A DNA stretch of 64,000 bases from Streptococcaceae bacterium AF77-01CM03A (GTDB lineage: Bacteria > Bacillota > Bacilli > Lactobacillales > Streptococcaceae): positions 186,001 through 250,000 of the forward strand of contig JAQDDS010000002.1 in assembly GCA_027665725.1 (NCBI GenBank), written 5' to 3'. A program made the translations under genes and the position numbers. The notes under the pieces are model-generated. The model saw nothing but the letters and a program-made list of their open reading frames with translations, made no database searches and was not told the origin of the DNA. Positions 1 through 9,931 of this stretch are shown piece after piece; the stretch's first letter is position 1; every line of letters begins with the position of its first letter.

Positions 1-1
1 A

Positions 2-2125
2 GAAACTAAAGCACACTACGAAGAAACTCGTTTCCCAATGGACACTCGTCCAACATCTATCGCTGATATCCCTGCAGGATTCATCGACAAAGAAAACGAA
101 GTTATTTATGGTATCCAAAACGATGAACTCTTCAAGTTGAACTTCATGCCAAAAGGTGGTATCCGTATGGCTGAAACTACTTTGAAGGAAAATGGATACG
201 AACCAGACCCAGCTGTTCACGAAATTTTCACTAAATACGTAACAACTGTTAATGATGGTATCTTCCGTGCTTACACTTCAAACATCCGTCGTGCTCGCCA
301 CGCTCACACTGTAACTGGTCTTCCAGATGCTTACTCACGTGGACGTATCATCGGTGTTTATGCACGTCTTGCGCTTTACGGTGCAGACTACTTGATGCAA
401 GAAAAAGTAAACGACTGGAACGCAATCGAAGAAATCGATGAAGAAACAATCCGTCTTCGTGAAGAAATCAACCTTCAATATCAAGCATTGCAACAAGTTG
501 TTCGCTTGGGTGATCTTTACGGAGTTGATGTTCGTAAACCAGCGATGAACGTTAAAGAAGCTATCCAATGGGTAAACATCGCCTTCATGGCTGTCTGCCG
601 TGTTATCAACGGTGCTGCTACATCTCTAGGACGTGTGCCAATCGTATTGGATATCTACGCAGAACGTGACCTTGCTCGTGGTACATTTACTGAATCAGAA
701 ATCCAAGAATTTGTTGATGATTTCGTTATGAAACTTCGTACAGTTAAATTTGCTCGTACAAAAGCTTATGACCAATTGTACTCAGGTGACCCAACCTTCA
801 TTACAACTTCTATGGCTGGTATGGGTAACGACGGTCGTCACCGTGTTACTAAGATGGACTACCGTTTCTTGAACACTCTTGACAACATCGGTAACTCTCC
901 AGAACCAAACTTGACAGTTCTTTGGACTGACAAATTGCCATACAACTTCCGTCGCTACTGTATGCACATGAGCCACAAACACTCTTCAATCCAATACGAA
1001 GGTGTTACAACAATGGCTAAAGATGGATACGGTGAAATGAGCTGTATCTCATGTTGTGTGTCTCCACTTGATCCAGAAAACGAAGAACAACGTCACAACA
1101 TCCAGTACTTCGGTGCTCGCGTTAACGTTCTTAAAGCTCTTCTTACTGGTTTGAACGGTGGTTATGACGATGTTCATAAAGACTACAAAGTATTTGATAT
1201 CGAACCAATCCGTGATGAAGTTCTTGAATTCGAATCAGTTAAAGCTAACTTCGAAAAATCTCTTGACTGGTTGACTGACACTTATGTAGATGCATTGAAC
1301 ATTATCCACTACATGACTGACAAGTACAACTACGAAGCTGTTCAAATGGCCTTCTTGCCAACTAAACAACGTGCTAACATGGGATTCGGTATCTGTGGTT
1401 TCGCTAACACTGTTGACACATTGTCAGCTATCAAGTACGCTACAGTTAAACCAATCCGTGACGAAAATGGCTACATCTACGATTATGAAACAATCGGTGA
1501 ATACCCACGTTGGGGTGAAGATGACCCACGTTCAAACGAATTGGCAGAATGGTTGATCGAAGCTTACACAACTCGTCTACGTAGCCACAAACTTTACAAA
1601 GACGCAGAAGCTACTGTATCACTTTTGACAATCACATCTAACGTTGCTTACTCTAAACAAACTGGTAACTCTCCAGTTCACAAAGGTGTATACCTCAACG
1701 AAGATGGTTCTGTGAACTTGTCTAAACTTGAATTCTTCTCACCAGGTGCGAACCCATCTAACAAAGCTAAAGGTGGATGGTTGCAAAACTTGAACTCACT
1801 TGCTAGCCTTGACTTTGGTTACGCAGCTGATGGTATCTCATTGACAACTCAAGTATCACCACGTGCTCTTGGTAAAACTCGTGACGAACAAGTTGATAAC
1901 TTGGTAACAATCCTTGATGGTTACTTCGAAAACGGTGGACAACACGTTAACTTGAACGTTATGGACTTGAACGATGTTTACGAAAAGATCATGTCAGGTG
2001 AAGACGTAATCGTACGTATTTCAGGATACTGTGTAAATACTAAGTACCTCACTCCAGAACAAAAAACTGAATTGACACAACGTGTCTTCCACGAAGTTCT
2101 TTCAATGGATGATGCATTGAGCTAA
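2..2125 (+). CDS. pflB: pyruvate formate-lyase (formate C-acetyltransferase), 5' end cut by window
   Basis: Glycyl-radical enzyme that converts pyruvate and CoA to acetyl-CoA and formate in anaerobic mixed-acid fermentation. The frame is already open at base 2, so the start lies outside the window. About 707 codons are visible; streptococcal Pfl is about 770 residues, so roughly 65 N-terminal residues are missing. The catalytic Cys-Cys pair (motif SCISCCVSP) is encoded at 1052-1057. The radical glycine (motif RISGYCVN, Gly codon 2024-2026) sits 33 residues from the C terminus. Codon use is strongly biased, as in highly expressed genes. Activity needs the separate PflA activase, not in this window. 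A terminator follows at once. Identification is secure. Confidence 0.97.
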   Translation, partial: ETKAHYEETRFPMDTRPTSIADIPAGFIDKENEVIYGIQNDELFKLNFMPKGGIRMAETTLKENGYEPDPAVHEIFTKYVTTVNDGIFRAYTSNIRRARHAHTVTGLPDAYSRGRIIGVYARLALYGADYLMQEKVNDWNAIEEIDEETIRLREEINLQYQALQQVVRLGDLYGVDVRKPAMNVKEAIQWVNIAFMAVCRVINGAATSLGRVPIVLDIYAERDLARGTFTESEIQEFVDDFVMKLRTVKFARTKAYDQLYSGDPTFITTSMAGMGNDGRHRVTKMDYRFLNTLDNIGNSPEPNLTVLWTDKLPYNFRRYCMHMSHKHSSIQYEGVTTMAKDGYGEMSCISCCVSPLDPENEEQRHNIQYFGARVNVLKALLTGLNGGYDDVHKDYKVFDIEPIRDEVLEFESVKANFEKSLDWLTDTYVDALNIIHYMTDKYNYEAVQMAFLPTKQRANMGFGICGFANTVDTLSAIKYATVKPIRDENGYIYDYETIGEYPRWGEDDPRSNELAEWLIEAYTTRLRSHKLYKDAEATVSLLTITSNVAYSKQTGNSPVHKGVYLNEDGSVNLSKLEFFSPGANPSNKAKGGWLQNLNSLASLDFGYAADGISLTTQVSPRALGKTRDEQVDNLVTILDGYFENGGQHVNLNVMDLNDVYEKIMSGEDVIVRISGYCVNTKYLTPEQKTELTQRVFHEVLSMDDALS

Positions 2126-2144
2126 GATTCATAAATAGTAAATC

Positions 2145-2173
2145 AAAAACCAGTCATTTTGACTGGTTTTTTT
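2145..2173 (+). terminator. intrinsic terminator of pflB
   Basis: Inverted repeat AAACCAGTCA / TGACTGGTTT with a short T-rich loop, running into a T-tract, 20 bases after the pflB stop. Confidence 0.9.
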
Positions 2174-2198
2174 TGATATAAAAAAATTTAAAAAAGTT

Positions 2199-2248
2199 AG
2201 TCAAATTTAGTCAAACTTCTTGACTAAAACTGACCAAAGTGATATACT
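2199..2248 (+). promoter_or_regulatory. clpL promoter with CtsR operator
   Basis: Two direct AGTCAAA heptamers separated by TTT (2199-2205 and 2209-2215) match the CtsR operator consensus (A/G)GTCAAANAN(A/G)GTCAAA. They abut a -35 box TTGACT (2220-2225) that is 17 bp from a -10 box TATACT (2243-2248). A further TGACCAAA lies in the spacer. Known in the family: CtsR represses clp and groESL genes until heat or thiol stress. The arrangement predicts CtsR control of clpL. Confidence 0.88.
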
Positions 2249-2356
2249 AAGAACATAAGGATAAGGAAAGTCCTTAGAAAACCTTGATTTTAAGATGATT
2301 GTATATACTATCTTAAGATCAAAGTATGGGTAAAACCTAGAAAAGAGGTACAACCT

Positions 2357-2449
2357 ATGGTTAACATTAGTATTTTTAGAAGTCCAATTACAAAACTTGT
2401 ATTGGATAAAGAAAAACCTGAAATTATACGTAGAGTAGCAAATAGCTAG
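2357..2449 (+). CDS. 30-codon leader ORF upstream of clpL
   Basis: Small ORF beginning MVNISIFRSPITKLVLDKEK and rich in basic residues near its end. It is preceded by a plausible ribosome site (AAAGAGGT, 2342-2349) and lies inside the roughly 270-base untranslated leader between the CtsR-controlled promoter and clpL. The remaining leader (2250-2356 and 2450-2528) holds no other recognisable gene. It could be a real micropeptide, a translational leader, or chance; I do not recognise a family. It is co-oriented and must be on the clpL transcript if the promoter call is right. Confidence 0.45.
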   Translation: MVNISIFRSPITKLVLDKEKPEIIRRVANS

Positions 2450-2528
2450 TCTAAATTTTTTAAAACAAAGGTCAGAGAAAGTCAAAGTGTTTTGACTAAA
2501 TAAATTTGAAACAAACGAGGTATGAAAT

Positions 2529-4631
2529 ATGAATAACAACTTTAATAACTTTAATAACATGGATGATTTATTTAACCAATTAATGGGTGGTATGCGTGGA
2601 TATAGTTCAGAAAACCGTCGTTACTTGATTAACGGTCGTGAAGTAACACCTGAAGAATTCGCTATTTACCGTCAAACCGGTCAACTTCCAAGCGAAGGAA
2701 GTGAACAAGCTCAGTACGTTCAAGGTAAAGGTATGAAACAAGATGGGATTCTTGCAAAACTTGGACGTAACTTAACAGCAGAAGCACGTGAAGGTAAGTT
2801 AGATCCGGTTATTGGACGTAATAAGGAGATTCAAGAAACTTCTGAAATTCTTTCTCGTCGCACAAAGAATAATCCAGTTCTCGTCGGTGATGCTGGTGTC
2901 GGTAAAACGGCAGTAGTAGAAGGTCTTGCTCAAGCGATTGTGAATGGGGATGTCCCAGCTGCTATCAAGAATAAAGAAATTATCTCTATTGATATTTCAG
3001 GTCTTGAAGCTGGTACGCAATACCGTGGTAGCTTTGAAGAAAACATTCAAAACTTGGTAAACGAGGTTAAAGAAGCTGGAAATATTATCCTCTTCTTCGA
3101 TGAAATCCACCAAATCCTTGGTGCAGGTAGCACAGGTGATGGTCAAGGATCTAAAGGACTTGCTGATATCTTGAAACCAGCTCTTTCACGTGGCGAATTG
3201 ACAGTGATTGGGGCAACCACTCAAGACGAATACCGCAACACTATTTTGAAAAATGCTGCTCTTGCTCGTCGTTTCAACGAAGTAAAAGTTAATGCACCAT
3301 CTGCTGAAGATACTTTCAAGATTCTCCAAGGGATCCGTGATCTATATCAACAACACCACAACGTCATCTTGCCAGATGAAGTTTTGAAAGCTGCTGTTGA
3401 TTACTCTGTTCAATATATTCCACAACGTAGCTTGCCAGATAAGGCTATCGACCTAGTCGATGTGACAGCTGCTCACTTGGCAGCACAACACCCAGTGACA
3501 GATGTACATGCTGTGGAACATGAAATTGAAGAAGAAAAAGCTAAACAAGAAGCTGCAGCTGCTAAAGAAGATTACGAAGCAGCCTTAAATGCAAAAGTTC
3601 GTATCGAAGAATTGGAAAAACAAATTGCCAACCATACAAAAGATCATAAAGTGACAGCGACTGTTAATGATGTAGCTGAGTCTGTCGAACGGATGACTGG
3701 TATTCCAGTATCTCAAATGGGAGCTACGGACATCGAACGATTGAAAGATATGGGTCACCGTTTGCAAACGAAAGTTATTGGCCAAGACAAGGCTGTTGAA
3801 GCAGTAGCAAAAGCTATCCGTCGTAACCGTGCTGGTTTTGATGAAGGTAACCGTCCAATCGGTAGCTTCCTCTTTGTAGGACCTACTGGTGTTGGTAAAA
3901 CTGAGTTGGCTAAACAATTGGCGCTTGATATGTTCGGAACTAAAGATGCCATTATCCGTTTGGACATGTCAGAATATAGCGACCGTACAGCCGTATCTAA
4001 ATTGATTGGTACAACAGCTGGTTATGTTGGTTATGATGACAATAGCAATACTTTAACAGAACGTGTTCGTCGTAATCCATACTCAATTGTCCTTCTTGAT
4101 GAGATTGAAAAGGCGGATCCACAAGTCATCACCCTTCTCCTTCAAGTCTTGGATGATGGTCGTTTGACAGACGGTCAAGGTAATACTGTCAACTTCAAGA
4201 ATACTGTAATCATTGCTACTTCGAACGCTGGCTTTGGTTATGAAGCGAACTTGACAGAAGATGCTGACAAACCAGAACTCATGGATCGTTTGAAACCTTA
4301 CTTCCGTCCAGAATTCCTCAACCGTTTCAATGCTGTCATCGAATTCTCACACTTGAGCAAGGAAGATCTTTCTAAGATTGTTGACTTGATGTTGATTGAT
4401 GTCAATAAGACACTTGCTAAGAAAGAAATCGACTTGGCAGTGAGCGATGCAGCCAAAGAATACATGACCGAAGAAGGTTATGATGAAGTCATGGGTGTTC
4501 GTCCTCTCCGTCGTGTGGTTGAACAACAAATCCGTGATAAAGTGACAGATTTCCACTTGGATAATCTTGAGGCTAAACACCTAGAAGCTGACATGGAAGA
4601 TGGTGTCTTGGTCATTCGTGAAAAAGCCTAA
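2529..4631 (+). CDS. clpL: ClpL, HSP100-family ATP-dependent chaperone
   Basis: Cytosolic AAA+ disaggregase of the Clp/HSP100 family, typical of low-GC Gram-positives and induced by heat. The 700-residue protein starts with a short Asn-rich tail in place of the usual Clp N-domain. AAA module 1 has Walker A GDAGVGKT at residues 120-127. A coiled-coil middle region follows around 330-380. AAA module 2 has Walker A GPTGVGKT near residue 454. The start follows an ACGAGGT ribosome site (about 2514-2520). Regulation is probably by CtsR through the operator at 2199-2215. In pneumococcus clpL also precedes luxS, though there it follows mraY and here it follows pflB. Confidence 0.96.
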   Translation: MNNNFNNFNNMDDLFNQLMGGMRGYSSENRRYLINGREVTPEEFAIYRQTGQLPSEGSEQAQYVQGKGMKQDGILAKLGRNLTAEAREGKLDPVIGRNKEIQETSEILSRRTKNNPVLVGDAGVGKTAVVEGLAQAIVNGDVPAAIKNKEIISIDISGLEAGTQYRGSFEENIQNLVNEVKEAGNIILFFDEIHQILGAGSTGDGQGSKGLADILKPALSRGELTVIGATTQDEYRNTILKNAALARRFNEVKVNAPSAEDTFKILQGIRDLYQQHHNVILPDEVLKAAVDYSVQYIPQRSLPDKAIDLVDVTAAHLAAQHPVTDVHAVEHEIEEEKAKQEAAAAKEDYEAALNAKVRIEELEKQIANHTKDHKVTATVNDVAESVERMTGIPVSQMGATDIERLKDMGHRLQTKVIGQDKAVEAVAKAIRRNRAGFDEGNRPIGSFLFVGPTGVGKTELAKQLALDMFGTKDAIIRLDMSEYSDRTAVSKLIGTTAGYVGYDDNSNTLTERVRRNPYSIVLLDEIEKADPQVITLLLQVLDDGRLTDGQGNTVNFKNTVIIATSNAGFGYEANLTEDADKPELMDRLKPYFRPEFLNRFNAVIEFSHLSKEDLSKIVDLMLIDVNKTLAKKEIDLAVSDAAKEYMTEEGYDEVMGVRPLRRVVEQQIRDKVTDFHLDNLEAKHLEADMEDGVLVIREKA

Positions 4632-4650
4632 ATCAAGATTTAGAAAATAA

Positions 4651-4689
4651 AAAAAGGAACCAGTTCAAAAGCTGGTTTCTTTTTTTATT
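4651..4689. terminator. bidirectional terminator between clpL and luxS
   Basis: Hairpin GGAACCAG / CTGGTTTC flanked by A-tracts on the left and T-tracts on the right, lying between two convergent genes, so it can serve both strands. Confidence 0.88.
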
Positions 4690-4690
4690 A

Positions 4691-5173
4691 TTAGATGATA
4701 TGACGTTCAAAGGCATCGTCTGAGATTCCTTGTTGGAGAATTAATTTTGCCCATTCTTTAGCCGAGAAGAGGCTGTGATCCTTGTAGTTTCCGCAAGATT
4801 CAATAGTTGTTCCTGGGACATCTTCCCAAGTTGTTGTTTCAGCGATTTCCTTCAGTGAATCCTTGATGACAGCTGCGATTTCAGCGCTAGAATGACGTCC
4901 CCACATAATCATATGGAAGCCTGTACGACAACCAAATGGTGAACAATCAATCATACCGTCGATGCGAGTACGGATAAGCTTAGCCAATAGGTGCTCGATT
5001 GTATGAAGTCCAGCAGTAGGGATAGAGTCCTCATTTGGTTGAACCAAGCGGATATCAAAGTTAGAAATGATATCTCCTTTCGGTCCAGTCTCTTCTCCAA
5101 TCAATCGGACATAAGGAGCTTTTACAATCGTATGGTCTAGTTCAAAACTTTCAACAATAACTTCTTTTGACAT
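4691..5173 (-). CDS. luxS: S-ribosylhomocysteine lyase LuxS
   Basis: Cleaves S-ribosylhomocysteine to homocysteine and DPD, the precursor of autoinducer-2, in the activated methyl cycle. The protein has 160 residues, the normal family length. Metal-binding residues are visible: His57 and His61 in HTIEH and Cys127 in ESCGNY; the catalytic Cys82 lies in FGCRTG. The start at MSKEVIV was preferred over an upstream in-frame ATG because an AAAGGA ribosome site sits just before it and homologues begin there. It is convergent with clpL, with its own short 5' region. Confidence 0.97.
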   Translation of the reverse strand: MSKEVIVESFELDHTIVKAPYVRLIGEETGPKGDIISNFDIRLVQPNEDSIPTAGLHTIEHLLAKLIRTRIDGMIDCSPFGCRTGFHMIMWGRHSSAEIAAVIKDSLKEIAETTTWEDVPGTTIESCGNYKDHSLFSAKEWAKLILQQGISDDAFERHII

Positions 5174-5242
5174 GGGTATTCCTTTCAACTTTCTTCTTTC
5201 ATTATATCATAAAGCTAAGCTATGATACCTTTAGAAACTAAT

Positions 5243-5270
5243 AAAAGCCCCATTCAATTATGAATGGGGG
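5243..5270 (-). terminator. terminator of the SEC10/PgrA-type surface gene
   Basis: Perfect 9-bp stem CCCCATTCA / TGAATGGGG with a 4-base loop. Read on the minus strand it ends in TTTTAT. Confidence 0.85.
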
Positions 5271-5299
5271 AAATTTAATTACAGACTAACTAGTCGAAT

Positions 5300-7570
5300 T
5301 TAGTCTTTTGAACGTTTTATCACTGCGAGACCAAGTAGTGAAAGGAGTCCTAATCCAGCAAGAGAAAGTGATGATTGATTAGAACCAGTATTAGGAAGAA
5401 CCTTAGTAGGGGCTTGGTAGCTTGAAGCTGGTTTGCTATCTTTCTTAACTGTTGAAGGAGCAATTTTTGTTTTAGCAGTCAGATTCGTCAACTCAGCCTT
5501 GTTTTTACCATTTTCTAAAATCGGAGATGATGGCTGCTCTTTTTCAAGAATAGCAAAGGCTGCTAACAAACCTTCTAATTTTGCTGCTTCAACTTTGTAG
5601 ATTTCTTCTTTTGCGACTAAATCAGCTTTAGCAACTCTAAGAGCTTGTTCAGCTTCTGTAAGAAGGGCTGGTGCATTTTTGAGACGAGATAAGTAATCCT
5701 TAGCATCTTGAAGAGCCTTTTTAGCCTCAGCAAGAGAAGCTTCAGCTTTAGCAACTTTAGTTTGGGCCGCCATTGTTTTAGCTTTTAAAAGAGTCAGTTT
5801 TTCAGTAGCCTTATCAAGATTAGCTTGTGCTGAGTTTTGTGAAGCTTCTTTAGCCTTAAGAGCATCCTTAGCTTGAGTTAGAGCTACAAGTTTTAGTTTA
5901 GTATCTTCGGATAGAGAGTCTTTACTTTGTTTTAGGGCTTTTTGATAAGCTTTTTCTGCATGAGCTACTTGATCCGTAGCTGTTTTAACAACCTGGCGTA
6001 GTAGTGGAGCTGCTTCATTTTTATTTTTAGCAATCTTCAAATCACGTTGAGCAGTTTCCAGTTTTGCTTGAGAAGCTGCCAAGTCCTTACGGGATGCATC
6101 AGCATCTTTTGAAGCCGTATTTGGATTAATCAAAGCTGGAGTAATCTTAGAATAGTCTTTAATATCATTGTCGTAGTTGTTGAAAAGAAGGATATTTACG
6201 CGGTTGATAATACCGTTGTTACTGTAGCTAACTGCTAGAAAGGCTCCTTTTTTATGAATATCCAAGCTACCAACAGTTTTTTGAGCATAGATTGTAGATC
6301 TTGAACGATCACCTACGCTATCGCCTAAGTCAAATAGTTGGAATTTAATATTGTTATAAATAGCTTGTTTCAAGTAGTCTACAGAAACTTTTTCTTGGCT
6401 TGCTAGGGTTGGAGAGAACCCAAGTTGGTTAAGTCCGGTTGGACGGTAGCCAAACTTATCAAGTCCGTGTTTAGTTACAACACTACTTGGAGTTCCAACT
6501 GTTGAAGTAATTGGATCCTTAGCTTGGTATTTGTATTTTTCTTCACGGGCAGCTTGAGCAAGAGCTGTAGCATAGTCCATACTGTTTTGGGTCACTGTTA
6601 CTGGACTAGTTCCTGCTTGTTTACGAATTTGATTGATTAAGTCTTGAGTGTAGAAGTTGAGCTCTAGAATGACATCCTTTGGAATAGAATTAATGTCATA
6701 GATGCGTTCAGCATCTTTTTTGCTACTGATATAGTTGTTTGTTGTTTTTAATACACTAGCTTCTTTATAAAGGACTTCTTTAGCTTCATCTGTTAACTGA
6801 GAGGAGCTTCCACTTCTTATAGATTTTACAGCTTTGATGTAATTTTGTGATAGGGTAAATGTGTTTTGGACTTGATCTTGTGAAGAAACTTTTTTCTGTT
6901 TCTCTTTGATTTCTGCTTGTGCAACCTTGATCTCAGCTTCAGCTTTGTCGATGGCAGACTGGCGTTTTGCATCAGCAACTTCAGCTCGCTTCAATTCTTC
7001 TTCGTGGTCAGTCAAACGTTTTTGGGCTTTATCTAACTCTTTTTTAGCTTTTTGAACTTTTTCATCGGCAGGTTTGCTATCAAGTTCTTTTTGAGCCGCT
7101 TCGACGGATTTTTTGGCAGTTTCTGTTTCAGATTTGGCAGATTCTAATTTATTTTGTTCTTCTTTAACAAGCTCTTGCTGATCCATTTCAGCTTTCTTGG
7201 CTGCCTCAAGAGATGCTTTCTCTTGCTCTACAGTTTTTTCAGCTGGAGCAACTTGTTTTTGGGCATTGGTCACAGATGATTGGGCTTTAGCAATAGTTGC
7301 TTCGCTCGTGTCAATAGAATCTTTCTGGGCTTCAGCCAATTTTTCTTCAGCCTTAGCTTTATTGATAGAAGCTTTATTTAGATTTTCTTTAGCTTTGGCG
7401 ACAAGTTCAGTTTGTTGTTTAACCGTTTCTTTAGTAACAGAAGCTTTATTATCTTTAGTAGAAAGTGTTTTGCTTTCTACTGGTGTAGTATCCGCATTTA
7501 CAGTGCTTACTATTCCTGTACTTGCTAGAAGCGTGGCACCGATAATGAATTGTTTTTGAATTTTTTTCAT
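5300..7570 (-). CDS. LPXTG-anchored coiled-coil surface protein with SEC10/PgrA-like domain
   Basis: A 756-residue secreted, wall-anchored protein. Visible parts in order are: a signal peptide (about 1-27, cleaving near NADTT); a long Ala/Lys/Glu/Gln-rich heptad coiled coil (about 45-240); a globular domain (about 297-470) beginning ILELNFYTQDLINQIRKQ and resembling the SEC10/PgrA surface-exclusion/CAP-like domain; a second coiled coil (about 480-680); then the sortase motif LPNTG at 725-729, a hydrophobic stretch and a KRSKD tail. Related proteins in enterococci and streptococci act in adhesion or conjugation exclusion; the role here is unknown. The gene sits in the luxS-aliA interval, where pneumococcus has dexB and the capsule locus. 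It has its own promoter and terminator. Confidence 0.88.
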   Translation of the reverse strand: MKKIQKQFIIGATLLASTGIVSTVNADTTPVESKTLSTKDNKASVTKETVKQQTELVAKAKENLNKASINKAKAEEKLAEAQKDSIDTSEATIAKAQSSVTNAQKQVAPAEKTVEQEKASLEAAKKAEMDQQELVKEEQNKLESAKSETETAKKSVEAAQKELDSKPADEKVQKAKKELDKAQKRLTDHEEELKRAEVADAKRQSAIDKAEAEIKVAQAEIKEKQKKVSSQDQVQNTFTLSQNYIKAVKSIRSGSSSQLTDEAKEVLYKEASVLKTTNNYISSKKDAERIYDINSIPKDVILELNFYTQDLINQIRKQAGTSPVTVTQNSMDYATALAQAAREEKYKYQAKDPITSTVGTPSSVVTKHGLDKFGYRPTGLNQLGFSPTLASQEKVSVDYLKQAIYNNIKFQLFDLGDSVGDRSRSTIYAQKTVGSLDIHKKGAFLAVSYSNNGIINRVNILLFNNYDNDIKDYSKITPALINPNTASKDADASRKDLAASQAKLETAQRDLKIAKNKNEAAPLLRQVVKTATDQVAHAEKAYQKALKQSKDSLSEDTKLKLVALTQAKDALKAKEASQNSAQANLDKATEKLTLLKAKTMAAQTKVAKAEASLAEAKKALQDAKDYLSRLKNAPALLTEAEQALRVAKADLVAKEEIYKVEAAKLEGLLAAFAILEKEQPSSPILENGKNKAELTNLTAKTKIAPSTVKKDSKPASSYQAPTKVLPNTGSNQSSLSLAGLGLLSLLGLAVIKRSKD

Positions 7571-7595
7571 GAAAATAATTCCTCCTATAATTTAT

Positions 7596-7625
7596 ATTAT
7601 AACTTAAATATAGTTACAATGTCAA
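7596..7625 (-). promoter_or_regulatory. promoter of the SEC10/PgrA-type gene
   Basis: On the minus strand, TTGACA (7620-7625) and TATAAT (7596-7601) are separated by 18 bp and are followed by a strong GGAGGAATT ribosome site. The rest of the 7626-7820 interval up to the divergent aliA promoter shows nothing I recognise. Confidence 0.85.
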
Positions 7626-7820
7626 CCAAATAAGGTTTTGCAGTAGGGTTTTAAATAAGCTAAAAATCTACTCTAAATCGAAAGAGTTTAGGACAAGCAA
7701 GATAGCTAAAATGACTCTCTAATAGGTTAAAAAATCATTAGGAAATCTATGCTGACATACATAAAAGTGACAACCCAAAAACACTCAATTCAATAAGTTT
7801 TAAAAATTCTGAAAATTGTA

Positions 7821-7849
7821 TTGACACTTAGCAAAAAAGGGACTATAAT
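7821..7849 (+). promoter_or_regulatory. aliA promoter
   Basis: Consensus TTGACA (7821-7826), 17-bp spacer, TATAAT (7844-7849). An AAAGGAG ribosome site precedes the aliA ATG. Confidence 0.92.
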
Positions 7850-7876
7850 GTATAAAAAGTCATAAAGGAGTTTATT

Positions 7877-9853
7877 ATGAAATTTTCAAAAGTAATGGCC
7901 CTAGCAGGAGTGACTCTGTTAGCGTCAGGTGTTTTGGTAGCTTGTTCAGGTTCGAGCGCAAAAGGTGAGAAAACTTTTTCTTACACGTATGAAACCGACC
8001 CAGACAACCTCAACTATTTGACAACTGGTAAAGCAGCAACTTCTAATATCACTAGTAACGTCATTGACGGTTTGATGGAAAATGACCGCTACGGAAACTT
8101 TGTGCCATCAATGGCAGAAGATTGGTCTGTATCTCAAGATGGTTTGACATACACTTATACAATCCGTAAAGATGCCAAGTGGTACACTTCTGAGGGTGAA
8201 GAGTATGCTGCTGTGAAAGCTCAAGACTTTGTAACGGGTCTTAAATATGCAGCTGACAACAAGTCAGAAGCACTTTATCTCGTTCAAGATTCTATTAAGG
8301 GTCTGGATGCATATGTGAAAGGTAAAGTTAAAGACTTTTCTGAAGTTGGAATCAAAGCAATTGATGATCAGACTGTTCAATATACTTTGAACAAACCTGA
8401 AAGTTTCTGGAACTCTAAAACAACTATGGGTGTTCTTGCACCGGTCAATGAAGAATTTCTTACTTCAAAAGGAAGTGACTTTGCCAAAGCAACAGATCCA
8501 AGTAGTATCCTTTATAACGGTCCTTACTTGTTGAAATCATTGGTAGCTAAATCTTCAGTAGAATTTGAAAAGAATCCAAACTACTGGGATAAGGACAATG
8601 TTCATATTGATAAAGTAAAACTATCATTCTGGGATGGTCAAGATACAAACAAACCTGCAGAAACCTTTAAGGCTGGTGGTTTCTCAACGGCTCGTCTATT
8701 CCCAACAAGTGCAAGTTATCCTGAAACTGAAAAAGAGTTTAAAGACAATATCGTTTATACACCACAAGATTCTTCAACTTACTTAATTGGTACCAATATT
8801 GATCGTCAGTCTTATAAATATACTTCTAAGACTACAGATGAGCAAAAAACTTCAACTAAGAAAGCTCTCCTTAACAAAGACTTCCGTCAAGCGATTGCCT
8901 TCGGTATTGATAGAACAGCTTATACTTCTCAAATCAATGGAGAAAGTGGAGCAACAAAACTTCTTCGTAACTTGTTCGTACCACCAACATTTGTTCAAGC
9001 AGATGGTAAAAACTTTGGTGAGTTAGTTAAGGAAAAATTGGTGACTTATGGTGACGAGTGGAAAGATGTTAACCTAGACGATGCTCAAGACGGTCTTTAC
9101 AGTCCAGAAAAAGCAAAAGCAGAATTTGCTAAAGCTAAGACAGCTCTCCAAGCAGAAGGTGTTCAATTCCCAATTCACTTGGATATGCCGGTAGACCAAA
9201 CAAGTACTACAAAAGTACAACGTGTTCAATCATTGAAACAATCACTTGAAGCAACATTAGGAACTGATAACGTAGTCGTTGATATCCAACAACTTCAAAA
9301 AGATGAAGTTCAGAATGTCACTTACTTTGCTGAGTCAGCTGCTGGGGAAGATTGGGACCTTTCAGATAACGTTGGTTGGACTCCAGACTTTGCAGACCCA
9401 TCTACTTACCTTGATATCATCAAACCATCAGTCGGTGAAAATACTAAGACTTACCTAGGCTTTGATGCAGGTACAAATAATGCAGCAGCCAAACAAGTTG
9501 GTTTGGAAGACTACGAAAAGATGGTTGTTGAAGCTGGAAATGAAAACACTGACGTTTCTAAACGTTATGACAAATATGCTGCAGCTCAAGCTTGGTTGAC
9601 AGATAGCGCTTTGATTATTCCAATAGCTTCTCAAACTGGACGTCCAATGTTGTCTAAGATGGTACCATTCACACTTCCATTTGCATACTCAGGTAACAAG
9701 GGAACAAGTGAGGCACTCTTGTACAAATACCTTGAACTTCAAGATAAACCAGTAACTGCTGAAGAATATCAAAAAGCTCAAGATAAATGGAAGAAAGAAA
9801 AAGAAGAATCTAATAAAAAAGCGCAAGAAGATCTTGCAAAACATGTAAAATAA
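7877..9853 (+). CDS. aliA: oligopeptide ABC transporter substrate-binding lipoprotein AliA
   Basis: Extracellular lipoprotein that captures oligopeptides for the Ami/Opp importer. In pneumococcus AliA contributes to nutrition, competence and colonisation. The protein has 658 residues with a lipobox LVAC (Cys23) and a full type-5 solute-binding fold (SBP_bac_5): the sequence YETDPDNLNYLTT follows the linker and the C terminus is Lys-rich (KAQEDLAKHVK). It matches my memory of pneumococcal AliA along its length. It is monocistronic, as in pneumococcus where it flanks the capsule locus; the permease and ATPase genes are elsewhere. Adjacent pbp1A is convergent. Confidence 0.94.
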   Translation: MKFSKVMALAGVTLLASGVLVACSGSSAKGEKTFSYTYETDPDNLNYLTTGKAATSNITSNVIDGLMENDRYGNFVPSMAEDWSVSQDGLTYTYTIRKDAKWYTSEGEEYAAVKAQDFVTGLKYAADNKSEALYLVQDSIKGLDAYVKGKVKDFSEVGIKAIDDQTVQYTLNKPESFWNSKTTMGVLAPVNEEFLTSKGSDFAKATDPSSILYNGPYLLKSLVAKSSVEFEKNPNYWDKDNVHIDKVKLSFWDGQDTNKPAETFKAGGFSTARLFPTSASYPETEKEFKDNIVYTPQDSSTYLIGTNIDRQSYKYTSKTTDEQKTSTKKALLNKDFRQAIAFGIDRTAYTSQINGESGATKLLRNLFVPPTFVQADGKNFGELVKEKLVTYGDEWKDVNLDDAQDGLYSPEKAKAEFAKAKTALQAEGVQFPIHLDMPVDQTSTTKVQRVQSLKQSLEATLGTDNVVVDIQQLQKDEVQNVTYFAESAAGEDWDLSDNVGWTPDFADPSTYLDIIKPSVGENTKTYLGFDAGTNNAAAKQVGLEDYEKMVVEAGNENTDVSKRYDKYAAAQAWLTDSALIIPIASQTGRPMLSKMVPFTLPFAYSGNKGTSEALLYKYLELQDKPVTAEEYQKAQDKWKKEKEESNKKAQEDLAKHVK

Positions 9854-9856
9854 AAG

Positions 9857-9889
9857 AAAGTGGAGTTAGTGATTAACTCCACTTTTTTT
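9857..9889 (+). terminator. aliA terminator
   Basis: Stem AAAGTGGAGTTA / TAACTCCACTTT with a 4-base loop, followed by a T-tract. Confidence 0.9.
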
Positions 9890-9895
9890 AATATT

Positions 9896-9928
9896 AAAAA
9901 ACCTAGGAAACTGTTCCTAGGTCTTTTT
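9896..9928. terminator. terminator of pbp1A, bidirectional form
   Basis: Stem ACCTAGGAA / TTCCTAGGT flanked by A-tract and T-tract. It lies just past the pbp1A stop on the minus strand and would also back up aliA termination. Confidence 0.85.
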
Positions 9929-9931
9929 TGA

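Noticed and set aside
2207..2560. 117-codon minus-strand frame upstream of clpL
   Set aside because: It runs antisense across the clpL promoter, CtsR operator and start, with no ribosome site of its own.
7197..7559. 120-codon frame antisense to the surface-protein gene
   Set aside because: Mirror frame of a highly repetitive Ala/Lys/Glu coiled coil; composition is an artefact.
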